Below are positions 10,769-21,136 of a stretch of DNA of 64,000 nt, piece after piece. A program made the translations under genes and the position numbers. Under the pieces are notes generated by a model. It did no database searches. It was not told the DNA's origin and was given only the letters and a program-made list of their open reading frames with translations. Within the stretch, counting starts at the first letter, position 1. Each line of letters starts with the position of its first letter. This DNA is from Bidens hawaiensis. Its lineage: Eukaryota > Streptophyta > Magnoliopsida > Asterales > Asteraceae. Where the stretch lies: assembly GCA_021521415.1 (NCBI GenBank), contig JAIQDT010005466.1, positions 1 through 64,000 of the forward strand, in the 5' to 3' direction.

Positions 10769-10783
10769 AGTCCCCCCAGTCCA
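10769..10783 (-). promoter_or_regulatory. Polypurine tract of the Tat unit
   Basis: The minus strand reads GGACTGGGGGGACT directly before the LTR TGAAGAGG. The same tract precedes the 3' LTR of the element at 40158 (51558-51571). Confidence 0.8.
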
Positions 10784-11155
10784 ATGTTCTTCTCATGCGT
10801 GTTTAATAAAGTGAGGTGAACTTTTGGACTTGAGCAAAGGGTTTTGAAAAGGGTTTTGTAAGGTTTTCCATGGGGATTCTTTCCGCGGAAGTCCTTGTCA
10901 CTTGCAGAAATGCCCGAGTTTCCTGCTTGGTCTTTGGGTATGATGCGGGTAGGTCTGTAACCTCCTCGCAAGTCAGGAGCATTGAGTCCCAGTTGTATGG
11001 ATTTTCCATGAGGTTTTGGTAGTTTTGAACATAGTGATCAATTATGTTAAGACCACCAATTCCATCCTGGAGCTTCAAACAACGTAGTTCTCGACGTTCC
11101 CGCTATGCGGGGATGTTATTTCCGTTTCCGCAAGCATTGCCCAGAAGATCCTTCT
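10784..11155 (-). other. Sense 3' region between array and polypurine tract
   Basis: Non-coding by my reading. A minus-strand open stretch (11078-10803, KLQDGIGG...) has a counterpart at 51251-51461 in the other element, but most differences between them change amino acids, so I do not treat it as a gene. Confidence 0.5.
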
Positions 11156-11736
11156 TGGTTTCAATTCCCAGCGGAGCGCTAGGTATGTGAAGGGTTTTGC
11201 CTTGACACTGTACCTGCGCTCGTCTTACGGTTACTTTACTTCCAAGGTATTCCTGGCGTCAATTCCCTGCGGGTGCTAGGTATGTGAAGGGTTTTGCCTT
11301 TACACTGTACCCGCACCCGTCTTATAGTTACTTGGTTGCCGAGGAATACTTGGCTTCAATTCCCTGCGGGTGCTAGGTATGTGAAGGGTTTTGCCTTAAC
11401 ACTGTACCCGCATCCGTCTTACGGTTACTTGTTTGCCAAGGTTTATTTGGCTTCAATTCCCTGCGGGTGCTAGGTATGTGAAGGGTTTTGCCTTTACACT
11501 GTACCCGCATCCGTCTTACGGTTACTTGTTTGCCAAGGTTTATTTGGCTTCAATTCCCTGCGGGTGCTAGGTATGTGAAGGGTTTTGCCTTTACACTGTA
11601 CCCGCATCCGTCTTACGGTTACTTGTTTGCCAAGGTTTATTTGGCTTCAATTCCCTGCGGGTGCTAGGTATGTGAAGGGTTTTGCCTTTACACTGTACCC
11701 GCATCCGTCTTACGGTTACTTGTTTGCCAAGGGGTA
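11156..11736. repeat. 97-bp tandem array of hairpin units, six copies
   Basis: Units start near 11156, 11250, 11351, 11448, 11545 and 11642; the last four have an exact 97-bp spacing. Each contains a 48-nt inverted-repeat block: TGCGGGT...ACCCGCA (for example 11365-11412), with inner pairing around a GTTTTG loop. The first, diverged unit pairs GAGCGC with GCGCTC instead (11174-11221). It lies upstream of the antisense promoter. Confidence 0.9.
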
Positions 11737-12084
11737 AGGGGTATTTTCCCGCTTACTTTTTAATATTTTCAAATTTTTTGAATTTTGAAATTCGAAGAGT
11801 TGGTGAAAAGATAAGAACAGTCCAAACCTCTGAAACGTCGTGCGACGGTTTCTTCTGACTGTGTCAGGACGTGCAGGAAGTTATGGTGACGTGACAGAAC
11901 ATGGTCATTCCAGACGCTTTTCCTGGCGCGTGGGCACGATTTTTCGGGCGCGTGGCCGTGAAATTACTGGCACACGTCCTGTCAACAGCTGTTGCCAGCC
12001 TGCTTTTTGCCACGTGTCATAGTTTCATTGCACCTTCGATTTCTCTCTCCTCCGCATTAAATTCACCGCATTAATTGCGATTAG
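11737..12084 (+). promoter_or_regulatory. Promoter region of the antisense gene
   Basis: The stretch between the hairpin array and the TATA box has a CACGTG box at 12011-12016 inside GCCACGTGTCAT, about 70 bp upstream of the TATA box. The same box at the same distance is present in the second element (50618-50623), as is much of the surrounding sequence. Confidence 0.6.
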
Positions 12085-12092
12085 TATATAAA
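12085..12092 (+). promoter_or_regulatory. TATA box of the antisense gene
   Basis: TATATAAA lies about 130 bp before the ATG at 12216, followed by a CT-rich leader (12124-12145). The counterpart on the minus strand is 50542-50549. Confidence 0.7.
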
Positions 12093-12215
12093 GGGGGAGA
12101 GGCCTCTTTGTAATCCACACTTTCACCTCTCTTCTTCTTCTTCTTAGTGATTTCCGGCAAATACTCCCCTTTTTCAGGCAAGCATTTTCCCGAAATCACT
12201 CTTCTTTCTGCAAAA

Positions 12216-15200
12216 ATGTCTTCTCATGATGCTGAAGCTGTAGCCGACGATAGGAGTACTGCTGGCGAGTGCCAGTGTGCTCTACCTGTCGATCAGTACC
12301 AGTACATCGTCAGGAAGTTCATGCTCGAGTCTCTCGAGCCTGAGTTTCCTGAATCCCACCAGACTGTGTACGATGCCCCCAGTGGCAAGATCGGGGTATA
12401 TGCTTCATTCTTTGTTTATGGGAACCTTAGGTTCCCATTGACAAAGTTTGTGTACCGTGTCCTGGAGAGGCACGGGGTGCACCTGACCGAGGTGCATCCG
12501 ATGGCGATTGCCAAGGTCCGGCACTTCGAGTGGGTGTGTCGGATTCTGGGTATTGAGCCCTACGTGGACCGCCTGATGACCTTTTATACTTGGAGGTGCG
12601 TCCAGGGGTGGTACACCCTGACAACCCGTATTAAGGGTTTGAAGATCTGCGTGACCGAGCGCAGTCTCCGATCGTGGAAGCGGGAGTTCTTCTACATCTC
12701 TGCCCGCGCCATCCCCATTGCTATGAAGTTCAAGAAGGGTCAAGCGCTTCCGAGCCTTCACGCTTCCAGCTACCAGGAGGCGGAATGGTTCGCGAAGATA
12801 TCCCGGGTCCAATCTCTGGTTTACCGGTTTGCGGAGTCCGGGATGGTGCTGCTGGGGATGAGCCGGGTATGGAAGGATGCGTCCCGGTTTCCCATCCTTC
12901 TTGAATACGGTTTGAACTCTATTCCTTATGGTATGTCTTGTCTTTCTTGCTGATATTAGTTAATTTTCTAACTGTTTCTTTTTCTTTCAGAGGGGAATAA
13001 TTTAGAGTCGCTCCTGTTCCCGCGGGAAGCTGACAGTCCCGTGCGGGTGGGCACTCGTGCTCTGGACGACAATGAGTTGCCCATCCTGGAGCAAACGGCG
13101 GATAGGTTTGTGGAGGTCTATCCGCCGGGCCAAGAGATCCTGAGCCACCGGCGGCCAGGTAAGGAGATATTCTATCCTGAACCCCTCAATGCTGTACCCG
13201 TTGCTGGAAATCCTTACATCCTGTCTTCTTCTGAGGAATCCGCAGATGGTCCTCCCCTTGTGCGGAAGAAGAAGGCTGCTGCCGGCGTGAAGGGGAAGGA
13301 GAAGGCCTCCACAGCTGATCCAGTGGTTCTCTCTGACTCGGAGTCAGATAGTGAAGAGGTGGCGGGGAAGCCCGGTGGTGAGGAGACCACTGCTCCGGAG
13401 GCTACGACCGTTACCTCCGGAGAACCAACGAAGACGACGGTGACCGGTACCAAGAGGCCGGCTCCATCGGGTTCCTCCCCGCCTGTCCGTACGTTCAGGG
13501 TCAAGAAAACCCGTAAGTACAATCATAATGTCTTTGCAGATTTATCACTATAAATTTAACACTTTCTTCTTTGTGCAGGCGCGGATGTTGACGCATTCCG
13601 GGGTGAAGCGCAGGGGAGTACCTCCCCGCCAATGACGGTAGGCTCGGTCAGCCTTCCTGAGGCGTCGACCCAGGTGCCTGCACCTGCATCCGCTGGTCCA
13701 GTTGCTCGTTCCTTTGAGGCAAATGTTCCTGCCGAGATGACGTCACCGCCGGCTGTGAGTGCGATTTTTACAGCATCCTTCACAGAGCCGGCGGTTACTG
13801 CTGCTGCTTACAAGGCGGCGACCACGGCGGCGACCACAACGGCGACCACGGCGGCTGCCACCATGTCCGCGCCACCGGCATCGATGGCCGGACCATCAGG
13901 TACGCGCAGGGCTTCCCGCCGATCTTTGCCACCTTCCCGTCTGCCTGACCTGTTGGATGGATTTCCTTTAGGTTCAGGTGATGGGTTTGGCGGCTATCGG
14001 CCTGTCATTGACCCTACAGGTGCGTGGGGTTCCTTTCTTTTTCCCTTATGTTTTTTATCATCTTTTCCTTACTGCTTTTGTTTCTTTTGCAGTGTCGGAT
14101 TCCAATGAAGTGTATGTTCCTCGATGGAACATACGCCGAGGAACAACCCTTCGCACACCTGTGGAGTGCGTGGACTGGGCTCGCCACGCTGCTCCTCCGG
14201 GTGCGTTGGGGGAAGCCATGGTTAGCTACCAGGAGGGTAGGCTAACCAATGAGCTTCGGGTTCTCCAGGCCCGGATGCAGCCGCGCGTCGAGCTGCTTTG
14301 TCGTGAAAACGACAAGTTGAAAGCAGCTCGCGCCAAGGACATATCTGAGGCGCGTGCTCTTCGGGAGGAGAACCAACAGCTGGCGGCAGCTGCCGCCGAC
14401 AAGGAGAAGGCCTTCAAGGCCCTCGAGGTTGAAGTTCAGGCGCGACTCGAGGCCCGCTCCAAGGCTGCCCAGGCTGTGAATGAACAGCTTCGGCTGGCCA
14501 GGGAGACTGCGCGAAACGCAACCGAGAGGGCTGCCAAGGCTGAAGCCGTTGCTGAGCCTTTGCGTGTGGAGAATGAGGAGCTCAAGGCCAAATTAGAGGC
14601 TCTCCAACACGCTCATGATGCCTTGGCAATGGAAGATGCCAAGAAACTCCAGGAAATCCTGGACCAGAGGGGGGTGCTTGACCACACCGAGCGGAAACTT
14701 AAGGGCGTCGAAGAGGCTGCCGCCAAGGAAGTTTTACTTGCCAACCTTAACAAGAGCGAAGCCGAACGCGCCCATAACGAAGCTCAAGCTGCCCTCCAAT
14801 GGCTTCTTCGAGAAGCGTTGCCTCAGGTATGTTTAGTTTTATCTTCACGCTTTTCTTTTGTAAGAAAAGGTTCTAATACTTGTATTTTTTCTTTGTAGGT
14901 TGTGCGTCGGGTCTTTTCAGAGACCTCTTACGATGATGCTATGACCGCAGCCCTCAACGCTTCTCATGAGGATGGGGAAAAGGCCGGCTTCTTGCTTGGT
15001 CTAGGGTTTGTTGAGAAAGGCGTCCCGCCTTCCAACTTCCCTCTGTTCAATGTGGATACCGAAGCCATTTATGACCAAGCATTGAACCAATACGCCGCCT
15101 TCCCTCATCCAGTGGTGGAGAAGGTGGACGAAGTAGCTGCTGCTGATGATGGGTTAGCTGTCCTCAAAGCGTTCCTCGAACCACCCCGTTCTTCTGACGG

Positions 15201-15234
15201 AGCGGGTCCAAGTGGAAGCGTCCCTGAAGCTTGA
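12216..15234 (+). CDS. Five-exon antisense gene, Transposase_28-like protein, 915 aa
   Basis: Exons: 12216-12930, 12991-13512, 13579-14019, 14093-14826, 14899-15234. All four introns (60-73 bp) have GT...AG ends, and phases join to one frame of 915 codons plus stop. I chose the ATG at 12216 (MSSHDAEAV) because no in-frame ATG precedes it and the other element starts at the same place. Residues 30-235 (exon 1: KFMLESLEPEFP, VYRVLERHGVHLTE, FYTWRCVQGWYTL) resemble the Pfam family called Transposase_28 or putative gypsy type transposon; its biochemical role is unknown. Exons 2-3 are Ser/Pro/Ala-rich with acidic patches. Exon 4 is a long Ala/Glu/Lys coiled coil (about residues 600-800). Exon 5 is a conserved 111-residue C-terminal domain. 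It runs opposite to gag, in the 3' non-coding part of the element. Function is not known; a structural or regulatory role is inference. Confidence 0.85.
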
Positions 15235-15444
15235 TCCTGAAGATCCCTTCCCATTGCTAAGATAGACTTGTATTTTTTTTTTCTTTTAGGCGGGTAGTTA
15301 CCCGGCCATTCTTGTAATATATTCTTGAAATATTAATCTTTTTGCGTATAAGATTGTTATTTCCTTCTTTGGGTTCCTTGCTTTATAAACTTATGACTTG
15401 CATACTTAGTTTAAATTAGCAATTTTCCAAGTGTTTAGAATAAG
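15235..15444. other. 3' flank of the antisense gene
   Basis: AT-rich sequence following the stop, with T-runs and TTGTAATATATTC-like possible polyadenylation context. No ORF. Confidence 0.4.
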
Positions 15445-16345
15445 AACCTTTGAACGTGGTTGATAGTGGGTTAAAGTTTCGCTTCCTCCTTCGTGATTGT
15501 GCGGGTAGAACCGTCACTTGCACTTGGTAGGATGGCTAAACTTTAACTTATATCTGACTTGCGTGTAGGTTTTCCTTTTCGAAATTTCTAAGGCATTAAG
15601 ATAAGTTGACCTTTGAACGTGGTTGATAACAGGAAGTCTTGCTTCCTCTTTCGTGATTGTGCGGGTAGAACCGTCACTTGCACTTAGTAGGATGGCAAAA
15701 CTTTACCCTTATCTGACTTGCGTGTAGGTTTTTCTTACCTTTTGAGGATAAGTTAACCTTTGAACGTGGTTGATAATAGGTGTGAAGTTTTGCTTCCTCT
15801 TTCGTGATTGTGCGGGTAGAACCGTCACTTGCACTTAGTAGGATGGCAAAACTTTACCCATACCTGACCTGCGTTTAGGTTTTTCTTACCTTTTGAGGAT
15901 AAGTTAACCTTTGAACGTGGTTGATAATAGGTGTGAAGTTTTGCTTCCTCTTTCGTGATTGTGCGGGTAGAACCGTCACTTGCACTTAGTAGGATGGCAA
16001 AACTTTACCCATACCTGACCTGCGTTTAGGTTTTTCTTACCTTTTGAGGATAAGTTAACCTTTGAACGTGGTTGATAATAGGTGTGAAGTTTTGCTTCCT
16101 CTTTCGTGATTGTGCGGGTAGAACCGTCACTTGCACTTAGTAGGATGGCAAAACTTTACCCATACCTGACCTGCGTTTAGGTTTTTCTTACCTTTTGAGG
16201 ATAAGTTAACCTTTGAACGTGGTTGATAATAGGTGTGAAGTTTTGCTTCCTCTTTCGTGATTGTGCGGGTAGAACCGTCACTTGCACTTAGTAGGATGGC
16301 AAAACTTTACCCTTATCTGACCTGCGTGTAGGTTTTTCTTATCCT
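15445..16345. repeat. 151-bp tandem array, six units (copy 2)
   Basis: Units start near 15448, 15604, 15756, 15907, 16058 and 16209, the same number and order as in copy 1 (6646-7550). Each unit carries the AAGTTTTGC/GCAAAACTT inverted repeat and a CGGgtagaaCCG core. Confidence 0.9.
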
Positions 16346-16760
16346 TTTTAAGAATTTTGTTTTGAACCGTTCGACGCGCGGTTGTCGATAGGTTAGTGTT
16401 CATTTTCCTTTCATGATTCATGCGGATAGACCGGCACTTTCATTTAATGGGATAATTGAACTCCTCCTTCAACTGACTCTGCGTGAAGGTTTGCCACGTT
16501 ATTGGGTTCGTGCGGGTAAGACCGCCTTCCCACGCAACGACTTCACGTAATGTGAATGCCGTCACCAGTGTTGGATAGTTTAACCGTTCGATGCGCGGTT
16601 GTTGATAGGTTATTATTCAGTTTCCTTAATGATTCATGCCGATAGACCGGCACTTTCATTTTTGGGTGCTGAACTTTTTCCCCTTCAACTGACCTGCGTG
16701 AAGGTTTGTCACGTTGCTGGGTTCGTGCGGGTAGGACCGCCTTCCCATGCAATGACGACG
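16346..16760. repeat. Second tandem array, two units (copy 2)
   Basis: Same as 7551-7960. The first unit pairs GTTCA with TGAAC around its core, the second TTCAG with CTGAA. In the second unit one base of the CGG stem is changed here (GCCGATAGACCGG) relative to copy 1. Confidence 0.75.
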
Positions 16761-16830
16761 TAATTATGCGGTGAAAACCGGCATATTAGTTCAGAAAAGT
16801 ATAAATGTAAAATCATCAGCTTCGGTGTTC

Positions 16831-17072
16831 TTAAAGAGAATCATTTCCATTAGAAGTGGCTCTTGGCCTTTTCTTTACAAATTGGAATTGATTTACATGC
16901 AGACTGTGTAAATGAGCTCCCTTCCATGTTGGGATGGGAGTGCCATCGAGCCGATACGCACCTGGTTCGGGATCTCGTTCTTTACGCAGCATGTAGTCTC
17001 GATTTTGAAGCTGGAATTGATTCGTGTTTTCCCCAGCTGGGGTTCTATACGCACTCGCCTGCTCAGCCTTTA
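16831..17072 (-). pseudogene. Pol C-terminal remnant joined to gag (copy 2)
   Basis: Directly after the gag stop the minus strand shows a short linker and then the last codons of Tat Pol (YMLRK, GAYRLDGTPIP). Compared with the intact element at 41180-46537, nearly 4 kb of pol is deleted, from just after gag to just before the pol terminus. Confidence 0.75.
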
Positions 17073-18524
17073 TTACGCCACGAGGTGCGCGAGCGTCCCA
17101 TCTCTGACAAATGCTTCGACCATATCTTTTACATCTATGCATTCTTCAGTGTTGTGGCCCTTTGTCTTGTGAAAGTCACAGTATTTGCTCCGATCAGCAT
17201 CGTGACGATGTCGGATTATTGGAGGCTTTGGCCATGGGAGCTCTTCAGTGGCGAATATCTCAGTGACGCTTTTGGTGAGTGGCGTCCATCTGGAGTTCCG
17301 GTGCGACTGTACATTATCCCTTCCGCCCAACCGATGTTGCAAGCCGGATGAGGTGTCAAAGTTTACCCTTGACTGCCAAATGCCTAGCTTTCGTTTTTTA
17401 TTTAGTCGGGCGGTGAGGACGTTGTCTTCTCTCGTCCTCTGGGTGTAGAGGTTTGTGCTCTGTGGGAGATCTCTACCCAGTTGCTTCTCTGTTTCCGCAT
17501 AGCGTTTTGCTGCTGTCATGATGCCATCCCATGTGGATGGCATGCCATCTTTACCCGTTAGGGTGCGGATGAGCTCTGGGTCATGTGCGCCCTGGATGAA
17601 GGCAGCGCGAACAAGATCTTCGCTGATATTGCCCAAACTTAGCTTCTTTGAGTTGAAGCGAGTGATGAAGTTTGGCAGAGATTCATCTTCCTCTCGTATG
17701 CATTTGAGGATTGTCCATTGCTCCTCGGTATACTTTCGTTGCTGGCTGAAGTGTTGGCTAAACTTCTGTTGGAAGTCTGCCCAGTCGTAGATGTGGTTGA
17801 CCGGTAGACGATCGAACCATGCTCTAGCAGCCCCCACCAGCGTCATTTGGAACATGTAACACCACGTGGGTTCCGTCCAATTACTGACGGTTGCCCCTGC
17901 TATGAACCTGTTCAGATGATCGTCTGGATCAGATATACCGTCATATGTGCCTATGTTAGGCATTTGTTTGGCACTCTTTGGGGCGATTGCTTCAGCAATG
18001 TCCCTTGCAAATTTGGACGTTCCTGCATTTGCAACGTTTGGTCTGAACGTTTTAGAGAAGTCTCGTGGACTTCCACCTGTGCTTTTTGGTTTGAAGGCTT
18101 GTCCAAAATGCCTTTTCGGTTGGGATTCCGTTTCCTTACGCTTCCCTTTTGCCCTATGGCGAGGGTTCGCGTCGGAGTCGGATTCCTCCGAGTCATCCTC
18201 CCAGTATTCGAATTCGTCGGCCTGTTGCACGGAACGCAAGCGTTCGTCCAACTCAGCCTGGAATTCCTTTTGTCGTGCCTCCGCCCATGCCTTAACTTCA
18301 TCGAGAGTCTGGCGGGGGAGTCTTCGTTTCTCAAACTGGGTATCGGTGGATCCCAGTAGGCGATCATTTACTGCACTTGCCCCAGCTTTGGTAAGTGGGG
18401 TAGTGTTCGTAAAATTTACTTCACTTGCCCCGGCTCCGGTAGTCGGGGTAGTGTTCGTAAAAGCTGTGTTGCCGGTGTTCATCCCAGTAGCTGGGGTTGT
18501 GGTTACCGGAATTTCTCTAACCAT
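17073..18524 (-). CDS. Tat-lineage Gag, intact 483-aa frame
   Basis: Gag capsid protein of the non-autonomous Tat unit. The N-terminus (about residues 1-60) is Thr/Pro/Ala-rich with a repeated TNTTP motif. A Lys/Arg/Glu-rich linker precedes the capsid core at about residues 185-330 (GTYDGISDPDDHLNRF, WCYMFQMTLVGAARAWFDRLP, FSQHFSQQRKY). A C-x2-H-x4-H-x4-C zinc knuckle (CDFHKTKGHNTEEC) lies near residue 455. It matches the N-terminal 480 residues of the 1785-aa Gag-Pol at 41180 but ends in TAA at the deletion junction. The frame is open, so it could still supply Gag; its neighbours (LTR, primer site) are also intact. Confidence 0.85.
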   Translation of the reverse strand: MVREIPVTTTPATGMNTGNTAFTNTTPTTGAGASEVNFTNTTPLTKAGASAVNDRLLGSTDTQFEKRRLPRQTLDEVKAWAEARQKEFQAELDERLRSVQQADEFEYWEDDSEESDSDANPRHRAKGKRKETESQPKRHFGQAFKPKSTGGSPRDFSKTFRPNVANAGTSKFARDIAEAIAPKSAKQMPNIGTYDGISDPDDHLNRFIAGATVSNWTEPTWCYMFQMTLVGAARAWFDRLPVNHIYDWADFQQKFSQHFSQQRKYTEEQWTILKCIREEDESLPNFITRFNSKKLSLGNISEDLVRAAFIQGAHDPELIRTLTGKDGMPSTWDGIMTAAKRYAETEKQLGRDLPQSTNLYTQRTREDNVLTARLNKKRKLGIWQSRVNFDTSSGLQHRLGGRDNVQSHRNSRWTPLTKSVTEIFATEELPWPKPPIIRHRHDADRSKYCDFHKTKGHNTEECIDVKDMVEAFVRDGTLAHLVA

Positions 18525-18570
18525 CTTTGTAGAAGTTTGAAAAAACTGGAGAAAAATAAAGTTCTAGCTT

Positions 18571-18588
18571 TATGCACGGATGGCGCCA
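18571..18588 (-). promoter_or_regulatory. Primer binding site of the Tat dimer, copy 2
   Basis: Same TGGCGCCATCCGTGCATA as at 9772-9789, one base inside the LTR. Confidence 0.75.
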
Positions 18589-18589
18589 A

Positions 18590-19570
18590 TGAAGAAACAC
18601 TAACCGGACCCCGGGCAGATTACTGGTAACCTGGGGGTTGGATAGCTGTTTCCCACGAGGGGTTAGACCCTTAGAAGATGGTTCTTCTGATAACCTGCAA
18701 AACAGACACCGTGAGCTCGTCACTGAGAAGGGGGGGGGGGGGGTTCCTCCTTGTGACCACCCTCCGGCGTGAGAATCAGACTAGATTGCTCTTTAAATAT
18801 AAAAGTATATTAAGAGATTGCTAGAGCAGATATCAGGTATATTATGATGATAATGTGACAATGTAATGTGTTTAGATGATCATACCATTTGGGGTATTTA
18901 TAGCCGAAGGTAGGTTTCCAAGGAGGTATGGCCGGCTGCTACAGTGTTCCTGTTCATCAACAGTAGCCTACGCACGTGCCCTGCTGGTAGTTGGTGGGTA
19001 GGCAGCGGCTAATAGTGACCAGGCCTGCTGCGTACTATTCCCTTTCCACCAACTGCCGGCTATGCACGTGGTATGACAGTAGTTGGTGAGTAGGCAACGG
19101 CTAATAGTGATACAGTACAGGAGCATGCTGCTCGCCATACTGTATCAGTGAGCTGTCGTATCTCTGATCAGATCTTTCGCCCATACCTCGTCAGGTACAG
19201 TAAAAGGTCCTTCAGTATACAGACTGGCTTATTTGGGCGGGAGTATTCCCCCTCCCGCCTCTGTGCGGGATTGCTCCCGGCTTTGCTCATTCCTTCAGGT
19301 GACACTGTGATCGAGAGCTAAGTACCTAGTGCGTGTAGCCATGCTGCGCGGGTGGCCTTCCCTCATGGCTTGTATCCGAGGCTGCGGGAACAGGCGGAGT
19401 CCTTCACCATGGGAGGCATTTCCTGCGGGAACAGCTTGCGTACTGCGCGTAAGGACGTCACGTCTCTGAGCATGGTTGGTCCTGCGGATCCAGTTGGTCT
19501 TTGCGCAGACGTCCCTGTTTAAGGTGAGTCTTGCGGGACCAACTGGGCTCTGCTGGGACCTACCTCTTCA
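18590..19570 (-). repeat. 5' LTR of the Tat dimer, 981 bp
   Basis: Nearly identical to the LTR at 9791-10768, implying recent activity or duplication. TATA box (minus) at 18895-18902. Its outer edge at 19570 abuts the FAR1-like pseudogene. No target duplication can be checked because the far end of the dimer is truncated at 5951. Confidence 0.9.
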
Positions 19571-20777
19571 CGCAGTATCATTCAGGGGAAGTATTTTGTC
19601 TGCGCAAAAGAAGGTCAAAAGACGGTTAAGGCTGTTGATACTAGACGAAGTACACAAGACTAAACAAAAAAGAAGGAGATCTTCACAACGTAATGGTTGT
19701 GAAGCACTAATTAGATTAGAGCTATTGGCTGATGGCAAATATAAGCTATATCATTTTATAGAGGCGCACAACCACCCATTTGTTAATGAGGATTATATGC
19801 ACTTTATTCCTGCAGCTCACGAGCTTTGTTTTACAAAGAAAACACTTATTAGTGATTTGTCTAACATTAATATTGGATCGGTTAGAGCGTTCAATATTAT
19901 GCGGACTATTTTTGATGGGTTTGACAAAGTGGGTGCAACTAAGGTGGATTGCAAAAACTTTAAGAGAGACTAGAATCTATATATGATGCTACAATGGTGG
20001 TCCAACGACTCATGAGAAAGAAAGAGTTTCTACCCAAATTTTTGTGTGAATATTCTACTACTCCCGATGGTGTTTTGAAGGGTTTATTTTGGGCGGATGA
20101 AGATGCTAAGAGGAACTTTTACACATTTGGAGATGTCGTATCCTTTGATGCGACGTATTGACACAACAAGTACTATATATATTTACTTTTTCTGGTTATA
20201 ATTTAATGTATTTCAAGGTAAATAACACTATAATTATTAACATTTCTTTAGATACAAGATGATGTTTGTACCCTTTATGGGCATTGACAAACACAATTGT
20301 AACGTTACACTTGGTGCTGCCTTGCTGGGTAACAAAACAGCAGAAACATACACTTGGTTGCTCAAATCTTTTAAAAAAGCCATTTGGATACGCACCTCAA
20401 GTTGTTATCACTGATCAGGACCCTGCTATGAAGAGGGCGATTGAAGATGTTTTTTCTAATACTAGACACATATTGTGCATGTGGGACATAATGGATAAGC
20501 TTTCAGCAAAGGTGAAGTCATTGTTTTATATTACACAAATATATGAACTTGCTTATTTTGAATTAATATTTTTCTAAGATTTTGTGTTTTACATCTAAGG
20601 TTCTGTTAACATCAGGTTGGATCAAAGCTATGCAACGACAGATTTTAAAGAATGGTTGTGTGATATAGTATGGACGGATCAGATATCCGCTGAACATTTT
20701 GAAAAGGAGTGGGGCCAGATTATGCATGATTTTCATCTAACTGAACATGAATGGTTGACCGATATTTTCCAACTGAG
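19571..20777 (+). pseudogene. FAR1/MULE-transposase-like gene, 5' half, broken
   Basis: FAR1-family proteins are plant transcription factors derived from Mutator-like transposases. Seen here: the FAR1 DNA-binding domain with a frameshift (YFVCAKEGQK, then RRRSSQRNGCEALIRLEL, YKLYHFIEAHNHPF), the linker, then VVSFDATY near 20150. A probable intron follows (GT near 20171, AG near 20251). The transposase core comes next (KMMFVPFMGIDKHN, TDQDPAMKRAIEDVF) and DIFQL at the right edge. At least one frameshift and one stop are present. Its start is cut off by the Tat LTR at 19570. The copia element interrupts it at 20777, and the frame resumes correctly at 33157. Confidence 0.75.
20773..20777. other. 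Target-site duplication of the copia element, left copy
   Basis: CTGAG here is repeated at 33152-33156, directly flanking the two LTRs. Confidence 0.85.
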
Positions 20778-21136
20778 TGACGGACACATAATCGATTAAA
20801 AGAACAACAATACATAAATAACAACAATTATAATGAACGAATCTTGTATTATTGATTTGTATATGAAAACAGATGTTTACAATGGTGGTGGCCGGTGGTA
20901 TTTATACCCACCGGCGGTTACTCCGACAGTTACATTCCGACCGTTGTGATGGTTCATAATACGACGTGACCTTTTGTTTATTTTCTAACTAAATACAATA
21001 ATACACACAAACTATCTACTAATTACATTTTGTACCCTAACTACACTAACAGAACATTCTAACGGAGTTTATCTATTCTATAATAAACTAACGAAATATT
21101 TAAGGAAACTTTAACGAGATTGATGATTAACCAACA
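20778..21136 (-). repeat. 3' LTR of the copia element, 359 bp
   Basis: On the minus strand it begins TGTTGGTTAATCATC and ends GTGTCCGTCA. It matches 32806-33151 apart from scattered substitutions and small indels, so this element is older than the Tat elements. Confidence 0.85.

Larger units (their letters stand above)
5951..19570 (-). mobile_element. Tat-lineage gypsy element, tandem dimer sharing one LTR
   Basis: The complete unit is 19570-9791 (minus strand): LTR, primer site, gag, tiny pol remnant, tandem arrays, antisense gene region, 97-bp array, polypurine tract, LTR. Beyond the LTR at 9791-10768 a second, almost identical internal region continues to 5951, where it breaks off inside exon 4 of the antisense gene. 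Segments 5951-10768 and 14749-19570 match with only scattered differences at an offset of about 8.8 kb. The middle LTR is thus the 3' LTR of one unit and the 5' LTR of the next, the usual outcome of unequal recombination. Protease, RT, RNase H and integrase are missing, so it depends on a relative such as the element at 40158. Confidence 0.85.

Noticed and set aside
10803..11078. Sense-strand small ORF (KLQDGIGG...) near the 3' LTR, with a counterpart at 51251-51461
   Set aside because: It is open and alignable in both elements without indels, but by hand count most differences change amino acids and few are silent, and the start is not conserved. That argues against protein coding.
12147..12215. 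Longer N-terminus for the antisense gene
   Set aside because: The extension would begin with GTG, not ATG, lies in the CT-rich leader, and is not conserved in the second element.
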